Assembly (NCBI GenBank): GCA_015061285.1
Contig: SUWW01000009.1
Location: forward strand, 111,785-175,784
Origin: Bacteroidales bacterium
Lineage (GTDB): Bacteria; Bacteroidota; Bacteroidia; Bacteroidales; Marinilabiliaceae
DNA length: 64,000 nucleotides
Reading direction: 5' to 3'
Shown here: positions 1 to 8,837 of the stretch, piece after piece
Layout: each line of letters opens with the position of its first letter
How positions within the stretch are numbered: position 1 is the stretch's first letter
Notes under the pieces: model-generated
The model's database searches: none
What the model saw: the letters and a program-made list of their open reading frames with translations, nothing else
What the model was told of the DNA's origin: nothing
Made by a program: the position numbers and the translations under genes

Positions 1-1367
1 TTTTCTTCAACTTCGAAATTCATACCATACGACCACGTTAGGCTTTTGAACTTGCGCGTAATATCTGCCGAACGTTGCACGTATGCCGAATCGCCATCGG
101 AAGTAGGGGTCTGATACCAATCGCTATAGCTATAGATACGCATATTAGCACGGTCGAAGCGAATACCTATATTTCGGTCGCCATCGAGGAAACTACACTC
201 TTTTTTATGTGCCAAATAGACACCCACCGACGAGCTATTGAAAGCTGGTATTATAAAACCCCACCCATCACGCTTATTGCGCTGATGCTCATAGTTTACG
301 CCCAAATCGTAGCTACCAAAATATTCGGTATTCAACTTTAGGTCGAGCGTTGCCGTAATAGTGTTTTTGTCGAATCGGCGTTCGAGAGTACCATCGGGCG
401 TCGGCATATAGCCATGCGAAATGGGTTCCGAATGTTCTTCTCGCACATTTCGCTGAAAAGCAACATTTAGACTTGCCGTTGAATAGTAGCCTGTGCATAC
501 AGTATGGCTCTGCGCTTTGAAATGATTCACCCACTGATAGGGTAAATCAACATCTCGCGTCGAGCTATCATAGTCGATGTCGGAAAGACGGACCTCCAAG
601 CCATGAGCATTGGCAAAAAAACCACTTTGGGCATACGTATTCGACACTCGCAAATCTGTATGAAATTCATAGCCTAAATAACCCAACATCAGACTTGCAT
701 CGCGTTCTTTTCCTGCCGTATTGCGAAGTCTACCATTGTGTAGCTTGATATAATACGAATAGTATTGTATGCTGTCGGTCGGCACTCGACTATCAGCATA
801 ATCAATCCAAGTGGCATGAACGCGGTAGAAGAACCTTTTATTGAGCCCGCCTATCTTAGCCGAAGCTCCAAATTGGTCGTTGCTTGTCCGCCCAATAATT
901 TGCGCACTTCCTTGAATCGCATCAATTGGAATACTATTGGTATACAAGTTAATAACGCCACCAATAGCGTCAGACCCACAAGTAAGCGCTGCTGGTCCTT
1001 TCACCACTTCGATACGATCTACAGCAAATTGGTCGATTTCAAGTCCATGATCATCGCCCCACTGCTGACCTTCGTGTTTGATGCCGTTTTCTGAAACAAC
1101 CATACGGTTGAATCCCAAGCCGCGAATGGCAGGTTTTGATTGTCCAGAACCTACGCTCATTGCTTGCACTCCTGGTAGATGCTCAAGTGTTTGCATCAGA
1201 CTACCAGATGCATGCGTAGTTATATAGCCACTACCTATTTGTATGTTGCTCTGCGACGTATTTTGCCGATAATTATGCTCTGCAACAGCATTAACTATGA
1301 CATCATCGAGCGTAACAACACTATCGACAGCCGCCAATGCAACAGCCGATATTAAACATGTAAACAT
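1..1367 (-). CDS. TonB-dependent outer-membrane receptor (3' end outside window)
   Basis: Outer-membrane beta-barrel receptor for energised uptake of a siderophore, metal, cofactor or other small ligand through TonB. The frame is open from an ATG at 1367 to the left edge (455 codons), and two stops (TAG TAA) lie just upstream of the ATG. A short signal peptide (MFTCLISAVALAAV) is followed by DSVVTLDDVIVNA, typical of the start of the plug domain. The plug is complete: LMQTLEHLPGVQAMSVGSG, PAIRGLGFNRMVVSENGI, DRIEVVKGPAAL, GSDAIGGVINL. Barrel strands follow, and the left edge reads WSYGMNFEVEE. There is no N-terminal carboxypeptidase-like repeat and no SusD gene in view, so a CirA/BtuB-like receptor is likelier than SusC. 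The ligand is unknown; the Cys/His-rich gene just upstream hints at a metal (inference). Confidence 0.95.
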   Translation of the reverse strand, partial: MFTCLISAVALAAVDSVVTLDDVIVNAVAEHNYRQNTSQSNIQIGSGYITTHASGSLMQTLEHLPGVQAMSVGSGQSKPAIRGLGFNRMVVSENGIKHEGQQWGDDHGLEIDQFAVDRIEVVKGPAALTCGSDAIGGVINLYTNSIPIDAIQGSAQIIGRTSNDQFGASAKIGGLNKRFFYRVHATWIDYADSRVPTDSIQYYSYYIKLHNGRLRNTAGKERDASLMLGYLGYEFHTDLRVSNTYAQSGFFANAHGLEVRLSDIDYDSSTRDVDLPYQWVNHFKAQSHTVCTGYYSTASLNVAFQRNVREEHSEPISHGYMPTPDGTLERRFDKNTITATLDLKLNTEYFGSYDLGVNYEHQRNKRDGWGFIIPAFNSSSVGVYLAHKKECSFLDGDRNIGIRFDRANMRIYSYSDWYQTPTSDGDSAYVQRSADITRKFKSLTWSYGMNFEVEE

Positions 1368-1451
1368 TACGTTATTTGCTATTTTAGAAATTTACTATTC
1401 CGACTTTTCACGTCGACCTTCGCCAATGAAAATTGTCAATGGTGTAAATAA

Positions 1452-1814
1452 TCAAATAGAAAAACAGATTGGGGGAGCCCGAAGTTGCGACAATCCTACT
1501 GTCGCAATCGATGAAAATAAAACGTTATATGATTTATAACTATGCTTATAAGCTACATTATCACCGCAACGAACATCTTCCGTTGGTGTATATTGCAAAC
1601 TAACAAACTGACATAATACACACTCGTGTGAACGATTATCATCAATATTAAGATGACCATCGCAAGGCAAATGTTGCACACATTTACCACACTCTATTTC
1701 TGCGTATTGACTATTGCTATGTTTATGAACGTGAACAGACGAGATGAGCAACATTGGCAAGAATGCCAACAAGAGAAGCCATGAGGCTATTTGCTTTCGT
1801 CTGATTTGTTTCAT
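1452..1814 (-). CDS. small secreted Cys/His-rich protein, putative metal-binding
   Basis: 120 aa. I chose the ATG at 1814 because it gives a classic signal peptide (MKQIRRK, then a leucine-rich core); the frame also extends 9 codons further upstream. The mature part carries HVHKH right after the membrane segment, then CGKC, a further Cys before GHLN, and HECVLC. This clustering of His and CxxC motifs is typical of periplasmic or membrane-anchored metal-binding proteins. It lies 84 bp upstream of the TonB receptor on the same strand, so the two are probably co-transcribed and the protein may handle the receptor's ligand (inference). I do not recognise a named family with certainty. A TACCTTTG promoter box ends only 4 nt before the ATG. 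Confidence 0.7.
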   Translation of the reverse strand: MKQIRRKQIASWLLLLAFLPMLLISSVHVHKHSNSQYAEIECGKCVQHLPCDGHLNIDDNRSHECVLCQFVSLQYTPTEDVRCGDNVAYKHSYKSYNVLFSSIATVGLSQLRAPPICFSI

Positions 1815-1818
1815 GATG

Positions 1819-1826
1819 CAAAGGTA
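1819..1826 (-). promoter_or_regulatory. Bacteroidetes -7 promoter element (TACCTTTG)
   Basis: On the minus strand this reads TACCTTTG, a perfect TAnnTTTG box, followed by CATC and then the ATG at 1814. If it is used, transcription would begin at about the start codon, giving a nearly leaderless mRNA. There is no GC-rich discriminator. Confidence 0.5.
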
Positions 1827-1890
1827 TTGTTTTAGCACCAAGAAAGACGAAGTCTTTATAACAAAATGTATCTAAAAAACAGCATTGATG

Positions 1891-2424
1891 CTACATCACA
1901 AATAGTTTGCAGCCATTGGCAAACAACATATCAAGCGTATCGAGAATTTCTGCAATGCACAGTTGCAGGCATCTACCATAATTATATTTACCTGCAAAAT
2001 TCTCCACCTTTTTCTCCATCACTTTTATGTCGGTATCCTTCCAATTGTCCAACGTCGTAACATAGTTGTAGAGCGATTTCATCTCTGCTATATTTACGTT
2101 GTACTGTGCCACAAGCGTGAATAGACGGTTATTAGCAACCGAAGTGAGTTTTGCATGCTGAGGCTCAATTAGTGCAACATCCTCACGCGAAACAGAATTA
2201 AACTTAGCCGAATATTCGCTGATTATTTTTTGAAATTCTTCCGACGTTGTCGCTTTCATCTCTTCGGCAAGTTCAACCTCGTAGCCCATTTTTTTATACC
2301 CTTTCAGAAGGCGTGCTACCCTACCTTCTACCATGACGCCCCTTTTGTCTAATGCTCGAAAATCAATTGTAAGTTTATCGATTTTTGAGGCCATGTCATT
2401 CACTAACCATTCAACCTGTCCCAT
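1891..2424 (-). CDS. hypothetical coiled-coil protein
   Basis: 177 aa, no signal peptide or membrane segment. It is rich in Lys, Glu, Leu and Ala, with long predicted helices over most of its length (for example LDKRGVMVEGRVARLLKGYK and EMKATTSEEFQKIISEYSAK). Two Cys occur near the C-terminus (GRCLQLC). The start may be the first Met or Met11 (MASKIDKL); nothing in the sequence decides. It is probably read ahead of the Cys/His protein and the TonB receptor, but a promoter-like box between them suggests it is a separate unit. I do not recognise a family. Confidence 0.6.
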   Translation of the reverse strand: MGQVEWLVNDMASKIDKLTIDFRALDKRGVMVEGRVARLLKGYKKMGYEVELAEEMKATTSEEFQKIISEYSAKFNSVSREDVALIEPQHAKLTSVANNRLFTLVAQYNVNIAEMKSLYNYVTTLDNWKDTDIKVMEKKVENFAGKYNYGRCLQLCIAEILDTLDMLFANGCKLFVM

Positions 2425-2562
2425 GATATGATAATTTGAGTGTATACTCTCTACTTATCATCAATTATGCCGAAAACAGTTTATTAGCGTATTTTATAGA
2501 TAATCCACACAATTTGCCATTTCACACTAACTTATCCAATGCTTTTCAAAGCGTCAATAAAA

Positions 2563-2599
2563 TAAAAAAAAACGGTCGTCAGATCTACTCCAACGACCG
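2563..2599 (-). terminator. Rho-independent terminator of the DUF3127 gene
   Basis: A 7-bp perfect stem (CGGTCGT at 2573-2579 pairing with ACGACCG at 2593-2599), followed on the minus strand by a run of T. It lies just downstream of the stop at 2627. Confidence 0.85.
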
Positions 2600-2626
2600 A
2601 TATATATAATATATATAACTACTTAT

Positions 2627-3406
2627 TTAGAATGGCAGATCATCCTCATTACCATCTTGACCTGTATTAGATACAAAAGGATTTGAAGCTGCGCTCTGAG
2701 CTGGAGCCGCACCAACGATTTGTTGCTCCGTAGGCGTAACAGGAGGCACGGATGGTTGCGACATTGGCTGCTGAGCTGCAACAGGCTGCTGCATTTGAGG
2801 TTGATTTCTATCTATACGATAGGCATTAAACGAATTAAAATAACGTTCAACACCGTCACGACCTACAGACTTACGCCCTTGAATATCAAATACAACGTGA
2901 ATAGGATCACCTTCGTTATATTGATCTATCAAATTGACATTTCTACCTACTGTTTGAAACAACAAGAAATCTTCATATTGCGAAGAAGGTTGCTGCACAG
3001 CAACAACAAACTCATGCACAGAGAATGTTGGCGTCACTTGACGTATATCCATCTTTTTGTGCAAACGGCCATAAACTTCTTTATTGCTATAAGCTCCACT
3101 TGTGTTCACTGCACTACCCGAACCTGCACGGTCGATTCTCCAAGCCACAATAGAGCCAATGTAACGCACATCACCTTCGGGACTTGTCCACTCACGACCG
3201 CTCAAATCAAAAGATACAAGCACTTCATCACCTTCGTGAAACTCATCTATCAACGATGTTCTATCATTATTCAATTGAAACCTAATATGGTTATCATAAC
3301 GAGAATCTCGAGGATTGGGAACATGGAGGATAAACTCACGGAGCGTAAAAGTTTCTGAACGACTTACTTTGTCGTATATTTTCTCAATTTTTCCTAATAA
3401 TTCCAT
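2627..3406 (-). CDS. tandem DUF3127 (OB-fold, SSB-like) protein with SSB-type acidic tail
   Basis: 259 aa, cytoplasmic. Two DUF3127 domains are visible: residues about 1-92 (MELLGKIEKIYD, ending GSIVAWRIDR) and about 110-198 (EVYGRLHKKMDI, ending NSFNAYRIDR). Each has the family pattern of an N-terminal strand, a SLIDEF or NLIDQY element, and EGD-x5-FDxxGR. A Gln/Pro/Ala-rich disordered linker (about 200-245) leads to the C-terminus EDDLPF, closely matching the DDDIPF tip by which bacterial SSB recruits partner proteins. DUF3127 proteins are OB-fold proteins of Bacteroidota; most I know of have one domain. A role in single-stranded DNA binding is inferred from the fold and the tail. It has its own promoter and terminator, so it is monocistronic. 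Confidence 0.85.
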   Translation of the reverse strand: MELLGKIEKIYDKVSRSETFTLREFILHVPNPRDSRYDNHIRFQLNNDRTSLIDEFHEGDEVLVSFDLSGREWTSPEGDVRYIGSIVAWRIDRAGSGSAVNTSGAYSNKEVYGRLHKKMDIRQVTPTFSVHEFVVAVQQPSSQYEDFLLFQTVGRNVNLIDQYNEGDPIHVVFDIQGRKSVGRDGVERYFNSFNAYRIDRNQPQMQQPVAAQQPMSQPSVPPVTPTEQQIVGAAPAQSAASNPFVSNTGQDGNEDDLPF

Positions 3407-3428
3407 ACTTAATACATATAGTTCAAAG

Positions 3429-3436
3429 CAAAGTTA
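3429..3436 (-). promoter_or_regulatory. -7 promoter element (TAACTTTG) of the DUF3127 gene
   Basis: The minus strand reads TAACTTTGC, 22 bp before the ATG at 3406. It fits TAnnTTTG and lacks the GC-rich discriminator seen at translation genes. Confidence 0.6.
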
Positions 3437-3470
3437 TTAAGATTTATTTCAAATTGATAACTATATAAAA

Positions 3471-3502
3471 ATAAAAAAAGCCCAGACCAAAAGTCTGAGC
3501 TT
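3471..3502 (-). terminator. Terminator of the alpha operon (after rplQ)
   Basis: Stem GCTCAGAC (minus strand, 3500-3493) with GTCTGGGC (3487-3480), one G-T pair, loop of 5, then seven T on the minus strand. It closes the infA-to-rplQ unit. Confidence 0.9.
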
Positions 3503-3525
3503 TTCTTTCACTATATACAGATATA

Positions 3526-4020
3526 TTATTCTGCTTTAGTTTCGGTAGCAGGAGCTTCTGCTGCAGGAGCATCAGCTTTTTTCTTGCTACGACGCGTACG
3601 TTTCTTCTCCGTAGCCGATTTAGCAGGAGTCAACATATTAGCGTTGTAATCGACGAGTTCGATGATGCAAGTTTCAGCAGCATCGCCAAGACGATTACCG
3701 AGTTTCAAAATACGGGTATAACCACCATTACGCTCAGCAACTTTCTCACCAACTTCGGTGAAGAGTTCTTTCACAGCATATTTATTCTGCAAATAGCTGA
3801 ATACCAATCTCTGCGCATTACGTTTTTCGTCAACAGTATTGATATTTTTTGTCTTAGTAATGAGAGGTTCAACGTATGTACGCAAAGCCTTAGCCTTTGC
3901 CAAAGTGGTAGTAATGCGCTTATTCTGCGAAAGGATAAGCGAACTTGCCATATTAGCCAACATAGCTTTACGATGGGCACTTGTACGGCCAAGATGATTA
4001 AATTTCTTATTATGTCTCAT
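3526..4020 (-). CDS. rplQ: 50S ribosomal protein L17
   Basis: 164 aa. The conserved L17 core spans residues 1-118 ([20 protein letters not shown]; a RLGDAAE motif near 108), binding 23S rRNA around the peptide-exit tunnel rim. Beyond it is a basic, then Ala/Glu-rich extension ([12 protein letters not shown], ending ETKAE) that E. coli L17 (127 aa) lacks; such extensions are common in Bacteroidota. Last gene of the alpha operon, 5 bp after rpoA, followed directly by a terminator. Confidence 0.98.
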   Translation of the reverse strand: MRHNKKFNHLGRTSAHRKAMLANMASSLILSQNKRITTTLAKAKALRTYVEPLITKTKNINTVDEKRNAQRLVFSYLQNKYAVKELFTEVGEKVAERNGGYTRILKLGNRLGDAAETCIIELVDYNANMLTPAKSATEKKRTRRSKKKADAPAAEAPATETKAE

Positions 4021-4025
4021 CGTAA

Positions 4026-5018
4026 TTAATCTTCGTTTAGTTTGTATTTACTCGTATCCATGCCAAACGACAAGCCCATGCTGCTAAGAAGATCGTCGAG
4101 CTCAGTGAGCGACTTTTTACCAAAGTTTCTGAACTTCAGAAGGTCATTTCTGTGGTAAGAAACCAAATCGCCAAGAGTATCAACATCTGCAGCTTTCAAG
4201 CAGTTGAGTGCACGAACCGACAAATCAAGATCTACAAGGCGGGTCTTCAATTGTTGACGCATCTTAAGAACTTCCTCATCAAATTCATCACTTGTCGATT
4301 TTTCAACATCATTCAATGTAATCTTCTCGTCAGAGAAGAGCATGAAGTGGTATATCAAAATCTTTGCTGCCTCTTTCAAAGCATCCTTAGGATGGATAGA
4401 TCCATTTGTGGTAATTTCTATCACAAGTTTCTCATAGTCAGTCTGCTGTTCTACACGATAATTCTCTATCGAATATTTAACATTGCGAATAGGAGTATGT
4501 ATAGAATCTATTGCTATAACACCAATCTCTTGATCCTCTGAAGCATTTTCGTCGCTTGGGATATAACCTCTACCTTTCTTAATGGTAAATGTCATATTGA
4601 ACTCAACTTCAGGTGCGAGATTACATATAACAATATCAGGATTCAAAACCTCAAAGTTGTGCATGAACTTGTTGAAGTCGCCAGCTGTGATTATATCTTG
4701 ACCAGTGACATGGAAATTTACAACCTCAGAGTCTTGTCCTTCAACAATTTGCTTGAATGCAACCTGCTTTAGGTTTAGAATAATTTGAGTAACATCATCA
4801 ACGACTCCAGGAATTGTAGCAAATTCATGTTCAACTCCTTCAATCTTGATTGACGTGATAGCATAGCCCTCAAGGGATGAAAGTAATATTCTTCTTAAGG
4901 CATTTCCAATGGTTATACCATATCCTGGCTCAAGCGGACGAAATTCAAAACGACCGAACTTGTCATCGTTCTCGAGCATTATAACTTTATCTGGTTTTTG
5001 GAAAGCTAAAATTGCCAT
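4026..5018 (-). CDS. rpoA: DNA-directed RNA polymerase subunit alpha
   Basis: 330 aa, full length. The N-terminal dimerisation domain (about 1-230) has the signature [18 protein letters not shown]. The C-terminal domain (about 255-330) has the two helix-hairpin-helix elements [19 protein letters not shown] and [14 protein letters not shown], which bind upstream DNA and regulators. It lies between rpsD (7 bp) and rplQ (5 bp) and is translated from the alpha-operon mRNA. Confidence 0.99.
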   Translation of the reverse strand: MAILAFQKPDKVIMLENDDKFGRFEFRPLEPGYGITIGNALRRILLSSLEGYAITSIKIEGVEHEFATIPGVVDDVTQIILNLKQVAFKQIVEGQDSEVVNFHVTGQDIITAGDFNKFMHNFEVLNPDIVICNLAPEVEFNMTFTIKKGRGYIPSDENASEDQEIGVIAIDSIHTPIRNVKYSIENYRVEQQTDYEKLVIEITTNGSIHPKDALKEAAKILIYHFMLFSDEKITLNDVEKSTSDEFDEEVLKMRQQLKTRLVDLDLSVRALNCLKAADVDTLGDLVSYHRNDLLKFRNFGKKSLTELDDLLSSMGLSFGMDTSKYKLNED

Positions 5019-5025
5019 AAGAATA

Positions 5026-5634
5026 TTAATTTTTAGAATACAAATCGACTATCAACTGTTCCTTGATGTTCTCAGGAATATCAGCTCTTTCTGGCAAATT
5101 CAAGAATTTACCAGTTTTGTTGTGCTCATCCCACTCAAGCCAAGAGAACTTGTTATGAGATTTACCTTGTAGTGAGTTTACAATCACTTCGAGTGATTTT
5201 GACTTCTCACGTACGCCGACCAATTGACCTGGTTTTACTCGGTATGAAGGTATATTTACAACCTGACCATCAACAACGATGTGACGGTGACCTACCAACT
5301 GACGGGCTGCTGCACGGGTAGGTGCTATACCTAAACGATAAACTACATTGTCAAGACGGCTCTCAAGAAGGCTGAGAAGAACCTCACCAGTTACACCTTT
5401 ACTACGCTTAGCATCAGCATATACAATGCGGAATTGACGCTCGAGCAAGCCATAAGTATACTTAGCTTTCTGCTTTTCTCTCAACTGAGTACCATACTCA
5501 CTTGTCTTTTTACGACGATTAGCGCCGTGCTGTCCAGGAGGTGTATTTCTCTTTTCCAACACCTTGTCCGGACCATAAATTGCCTCACCAAATTTGCGGG
5601 CAATTCTTGTTTTTGGACCTATGTATCTAGCCAT
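5026..5634 (-). CDS. rpsD: 30S ribosomal protein S4
   Basis: 202 aa. N-terminal [16 protein letters not shown], then the S4 RNA-binding domain at about 90-155 ([38 protein letters not shown]). It has no cysteine at all, so it is the zinc-free form. S4 nucleates 30S assembly and in many bacteria represses its own operon; the 129-bp gap upstream, with an inverted repeat, is the only long gap in this operon and could hold such a control site (inference). Confidence 0.99.
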   Translation of the reverse strand: MARYIGPKTRIARKFGEAIYGPDKVLEKRNTPPGQHGANRRKKTSEYGTQLREKQKAKYTYGLLERQFRIVYADAKRSKGVTGEVLLSLLESRLDNVVYRLGIAPTRAAARQLVGHRHIVVDGQVVNIPSYRVKPGQLVGVREKSKSLEVIVNSLQGKSHNKFSWLEWDEHNKTGKFLNLPERADIPENIKEQLIVDLYSKN

Positions 5635-5684
5635 TTTTTGATCTTTTGTTTTGTTTTTGAGTTAAATGATGAATATGGCAGCCC

Positions 5685-5715
5685 TGATTATATAGAATAG
5701 AAGATCATATAATCA
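5685..5715. promoter_or_regulatory. inverted repeat in the rpsK-rpsD gap, possible S4 control site
   Basis: TGATTATAT at 5685-5693 and ATATAATCA at 5707-5715 form a perfect 9-bp AT-rich stem with a 13-nt loop, in the 129-bp gap between rpsK and rpsD. It has no T-run behind it, so it is not an obvious terminator. The position suggests a leader structure for rpsD-rpoA-rplQ translation or processing; no protein site can be proven from sequence. Confidence 0.35.
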
Positions 5716-5763
5716 ATCATTATTCAAAACTTAAAACAAAAAATTAGAACTAGTTTGAATTGA

Positions 5764-6153
5764 TTATACTCTACGACGTTTAGGAGGACGGCAACCGTTG
5801 TGTGGAAGTGGAGTAACATCAACAATTTCTGTTACTTCAATGCCAGCTGCATGAATGGCACGGATAGCCGACTCACGACCATTACCCGGACCCTTAACGT
5901 ATGCCTTAACCTTACGAAGACCCAAGTCGAATGCTACTTTGGCGCAATCTGCTGCTGCAGTCTGTGCTGCATAAGGAGTATTCTTCTTAGAACCTTTGAA
6001 GTTCATTTTACCTGCACTCGACCAAGAAATAGCCTGACCACTTGTATTGGTGAGTGTGATAATTATATTGTTGAACGAAGAGTGTATATGAGCTTCACCT
6101 TGAGCCTCAACAACTACCACTCTTTTCTTTTGATTACCTGCTTTCTTAGCCAT
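5764..6153 (-). CDS. rpsK: 30S ribosomal protein S11
   Basis: 129 aa, full length. S11 motifs are clear: [32 protein letters not shown] and the conserved C-terminus [13 protein letters not shown]. It is part of the 30S platform near the anticodon of the E-site tRNA. 7 bp after rpsM in the same operon. Confidence 0.99.
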   Translation of the reverse strand: MAKKAGNQKKRVVVVEAQGEAHIHSSFNNIIITLTNTSGQAISWSSAGKMNFKGSKKNTPYAAQTAAADCAKVAFDLGLRKVKAYVKGPGNGRESAIRAIHAAGIEVTEIVDVTPLPHNGCRPPKRRRV

Positions 6154-6160
6154 AGTTCAA

Positions 6161-6538
6161 TTATTTAGTAGCTTTTTTCTTGTTTGCAACTGTCTTCTTC
6201 TTACCCTTACGAGTTCTTGCATTGTTCTTAGTCGACTGACCACGAACTGGCAAACCAAGACGATGACGAATACCTCTGTAACAACCAATATCCATTAGTC
6301 GTTTGATATTCAATTGAACTTCCGAACGCAGTTCACCTTCAACTTTGTAATTAGCACCAATGATTTCGCGGACTTTCTGTATTTGTTCATCCGTCCAATC
6401 TTGCACTTTTGCATTACGATCTATCCCGGCCTTCTCCAAAATGTTAATAGCTATACTCCGACCGATACCGTAAATGTAAGTCAATGAAATCTCGCCAATT
6501 TTGTTTGACGGAACATCGACACCAGCGATTCTTGCCAT
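6161..6538 (-). CDS. rpsM: 30S ribosomal protein S13
   Basis: 125 aa. Starts [12 protein letters not shown], has the helix-two-turn-helix region ([12 protein letters not shown]) and the C-terminal [14 protein letters not shown] and ARTRKG motifs, followed by a Lys-rich tail that contacts tRNA and the B1 bridge. 12 bp downstream of rpmJ. Confidence 0.99.
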   Translation of the reverse strand: MARIAGVDVPSNKIGEISLTYIYGIGRSIAINILEKAGIDRNAKVQDWTDEQIQKVREIIGANYKVEGELRSEVQLNIKRLMDIGCYRGIRHRLGLPVRGQSTKNNARTRKGKKKTVANKKKATK

Positions 6539-6550
6539 AATGTTTAATTT

Positions 6551-6667
6551 TTAACCTTGACGTTGTTTGAATTTCGGATTCTTTTTACAAATCACATACA
6601 AGTGACCTTTACGACTAACAATCTTGCAGTCGGCACTTCTTTTCTTAATAGATGTTCTAACTTTCAT
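6551..6667 (-). CDS. rpmJ: 50S ribosomal protein L36
   Basis: 38 aa; the frame begins [17 protein letters not shown] and ends with the conserved KFKQRQG. It lies in the 139-bp space between infA and rpsM, its usual place. Of the four zinc ligands of classic L36 (C11, C14, C27, H32), only C14 and C27 remain; position 11 is Ser and position 32 is Phe, so it probably does not hold zinc. Confidence 0.97.
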   Translation of the reverse strand: MKVRTSIKKRSADCKIVSRKGHLYVICKKNPKFKQRQG

Positions 6668-6677
6668 CTCTTTTATT

Positions 6678-6896
6678 TTACTTATATCTATATGATATTC
6701 TTCCTTTTGTGAGGTCGTACGGTGATATTTCTACTTTTACCTTGTCACCAGGCAGAATTTTGATGTAATTCATACGCATCTTTCCTGAGATATGCGCAGT
6801 TATAACATGTCCATTCTCAAGCTCTACTCGAAACATTGCGTTCGAAAGAGCCTCCTTTATTGTACCATCTTGTTCTATTGACGACTGTTTTGGCAT
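6678..6896 (-). CDS. infA: translation initiation factor IF-1
   Basis: 72 aa, the standard length, forming one S1-type OB domain ([47 protein letters not shown]). It binds the 30S A site during initiation. First gene of the alpha-operon unit, with its own promoter 26 bp upstream. Confidence 0.99.
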   Translation of the reverse strand: MPKQSSIEQDGTIKEALSNAMFRVELENGHVITAHISGKMRMNYIKILPGDKVKVEISPYDLTKGRISYRYK

Positions 6897-6921
6897 AAAT
6901 TTTTCGTTGTAAAAAACGGCG

Positions 6922-6929
6922 CAAAGGTA
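6922..6929 (-). promoter_or_regulatory. infA: -7 promoter element (TACCTTTG) of the infA-rplQ operon
   Basis: The minus strand reads TACCTTTGCGCCG, a perfect TAnnTTTG box plus a GC-rich discriminator, 26 bp before the infA start and just after the secY terminator. Confidence 0.85.
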
Positions 6930-6964
6930 TTACTAAAATATTAATATCCAAACCTATGACATTC

Positions 6965-7006
6965 AAAAAAAGAAAACACATTTGAAGACATAAGTCTCCA
7001 AATGTG
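6965..7006 (-). terminator. secY: Terminator after secY
   Basis: A long imperfect stem (CACATTTG and AGAC pairing with GTCT and CAAATGTG, 6977-7006), then TTTTCTTTTTTT on the minus strand. It ends the S10-spc transcription unit 11 bp after the secY stop. Confidence 0.9.
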
Positions 7007-7016
7007 CTATATCCTT

Positions 7017-8363
7017 TTAGTGAAGAGCTGTACCAACCGAACGTCCCATAATACGACCCGACTTCATCAAGCCATCGTAACGACGCATCAGCAAATGACT
7101 CTCTATTTGTTGAAGGGTATCAAGAACGACACCTACTAGAATCAGCAAAGAAGTTCCTCCATAGAATTGTGCGAATGATTGATCAACACCAGCCATACGA
7201 GCGAACGCAGGAAGTATTGCAACAATCGCCAACAAGATAGAACCTGGCAACGTGATTCTCGACATAATAGTATCGATATATTCTGCAGTTGCTTTTCCTG
7301 GTTTTACACCTGGAATATAACCATTGTTACGCTTCATATCATCTGCCATTTGGCGAGGATTGATAATCAACGCAGTGTAGAAATACGTAAATACTATTAT
7401 CAACAAAGCAAATACTAAGTTATACCAGAAGCCCGTGTAATCAGCGAATGCTGAAACAAATCCAGAAGCTGACTCACTATTTACGAATCCTGCTACAGTG
7501 ATAGGCAAGAACATAATTGCCTGAGCAAAAATGATTGGCATAACACCTGCAGCATTGACTTTCAATGGTATGTACTGACGAACTCCACCATATTGCTTAT
7601 TTCCTTCTATACGTTTTGCATATTGAACAGGAATGCGACGTGTAGCTTGTACAAGTGCGATTGTTCCTACGAAAACGAAGAATAGGAATACAAACTCTAA
7701 GAGAAGCATTACCAAACCACCAGATCCGTTTGAAACAGAAAGTTTATCGGTAAACTCAGCGAGCAAAGAGTGTGGCAAACGTGCAATAATACCTATCATA
7801 ATGATAAGCGAGATACCGTTACCAATACCTTTATCGGTGATTCTTTCACCCAACCACATTACGAAAATCGTACCTGCAGTAAGAATAATGGTACTAGATA
7901 CAGTAAACAGAACGCCATTAACTACAAATGCTTCATCTGGCAATTGGTAATTGAGGTTAGCGAGGTAAGAAGGTGCTTGAATAACAAGTATACCTACCGT
8001 CAAAAGACGAGTAATCTGATTTATCTTACGGCGACCGCTCTCACCATCACGTTGCAAACGCTGGAAGTAAGGAATTACCATACCAAGAAGTTGCACAACG
8101 ATGGATGCCGAGATATATGGCATAATACCTAAACCAAATATTGAAGCATTAGAGAATGCACCACCGGAGAACATATCCAAAAGACCTAAGACGCCACCGC
8201 TAGTCTGTTCTTCAAGAGCTGATAGATATTGCGGATTTACACCGGGCAAAACAACAAATGAGCCTAATCGGTAAACAAGCAGAAATCCTAATGTAATTAG
8301 GATTCTGCTTCTTAACTCTTCGATTCTCCAAATATTACGAATGGTTTCTATGAGTCTTTTCAT
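7017..8363 (-). CDS. secY: preprotein translocase subunit SecY
   Basis: 448 aa with about ten membrane helices; forms the protein-conducting channel of the SecYEG translocon in the inner membrane. Landmarks: YRLGSFVVLPGVNP early on, GLGIMPYISASIVVQLLGMV (plug and TM2), GITDKGIGNGISLIIMIGI-type loop (ITDKGIGNG), and the C-terminal GGTSLLILVGVVLDTLQQIE. Terminal gene of the S10-spc unit; only 4 bp after rplO. Confidence 0.99.
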   Translation of the reverse strand: MKRLIETIRNIWRIEELRSRILITLGFLLVYRLGSFVVLPGVNPQYLSALEEQTSGGVLGLLDMFSGGAFSNASIFGLGIMPYISASIVVQLLGMVIPYFQRLQRDGESGRRKINQITRLLTVGILVIQAPSYLANLNYQLPDEAFVVNGVLFTVSSTIILTAGTIFVMWLGERITDKGIGNGISLIIMIGIIARLPHSLLAEFTDKLSVSNGSGGLVMLLLEFVFLFFVFVGTIALVQATRRIPVQYAKRIEGNKQYGGVRQYIPLKVNAAGVMPIIFAQAIMFLPITVAGFVNSESASGFVSAFADYTGFWYNLVFALLIIVFTYFYTALIINPRQMADDMKRNNGYIPGVKPGKATAEYIDTIMSRITLPGSILLAIVAILPAFARMAGVDQSFAQFYGGTSLLILVGVVLDTLQQIESHLLMRRYDGLMKSGRIMGRSVGTALH

Positions 8364-8367
8364 CAGA

Positions 8368-8814
8368 TTACAATTTTACGACACTACCATTCGCAGCTTC
8401 TATTGCTTCAACTGCTTTTGCAGAGAAAGCGTGAGCCTTAACTTCAACCTTTGCAGATATAGAGCCATTAGCCAATATCTTAACCAAATCGTTTCGACCT
8501 ACAAGACCATTCTCAATGAGAACCTGTGGATCAATTGACGAGAGGCTAAGCTTTTCAGCTAAGTTCTGTATTGCATCGAGATTAACTGCTTTATACTCTT
8601 TATGGTTGATGTTCTTGAAGCCAAATTTAGGCAAACGACGTTGCAAAGGCATTTGACCACCTTCGAAGCCGAATTTCACTTTGTAGCCTGATCTTGACTT
8701 TGCTCCTTTACTACCGCGGGTAGAAGTACCGCCGTATCCTGAACCAGCACCTCTACCAATACGCTTCTCATGATGCGTACTGCCACAAGCTGGTGTTAGA
8801 TTACTTAAGTTCAT
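8368..8814 (-). CDS. rplO: 50S ribosomal protein L15
   Basis: 148 aa. N-terminal NLSNLTPACGSTHHEKRIGR, the glycine-rich RNA-binding stretch GRGAGSGYGGTSTRGSKGAK and FEGGQMPLQRRLPKFGF. Late-assembly 50S protein. In its usual place between rpmD and secY. Confidence 0.99.
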   Translation of the reverse strand: MNLSNLTPACGSTHHEKRIGRGAGSGYGGTSTRGSKGAKSRSGYKVKFGFEGGQMPLQRRLPKFGFKNINHKEYKAVNLDAIQNLAEKLSLSSIDPQVLIENGLVGRNDLVKILANGSISAKVEVKAHAFSAKAVEAIEAANGSVVKL

Positions 8815-8837
8815 ATTTCAATGATTTACTAAGTTCG

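Noticed and set aside
765..1094. 109-aa plus-strand frame opposite the TonB receptor
   Set aside because: Lies wholly antisense to a well-supported receptor gene and shows no domain.
2720..3358. 212-aa plus-strand frame opposite the DUF3127 gene
   Set aside because: Antisense shadow; basic, Ile/Tyr/Arg-rich translation with no domain.
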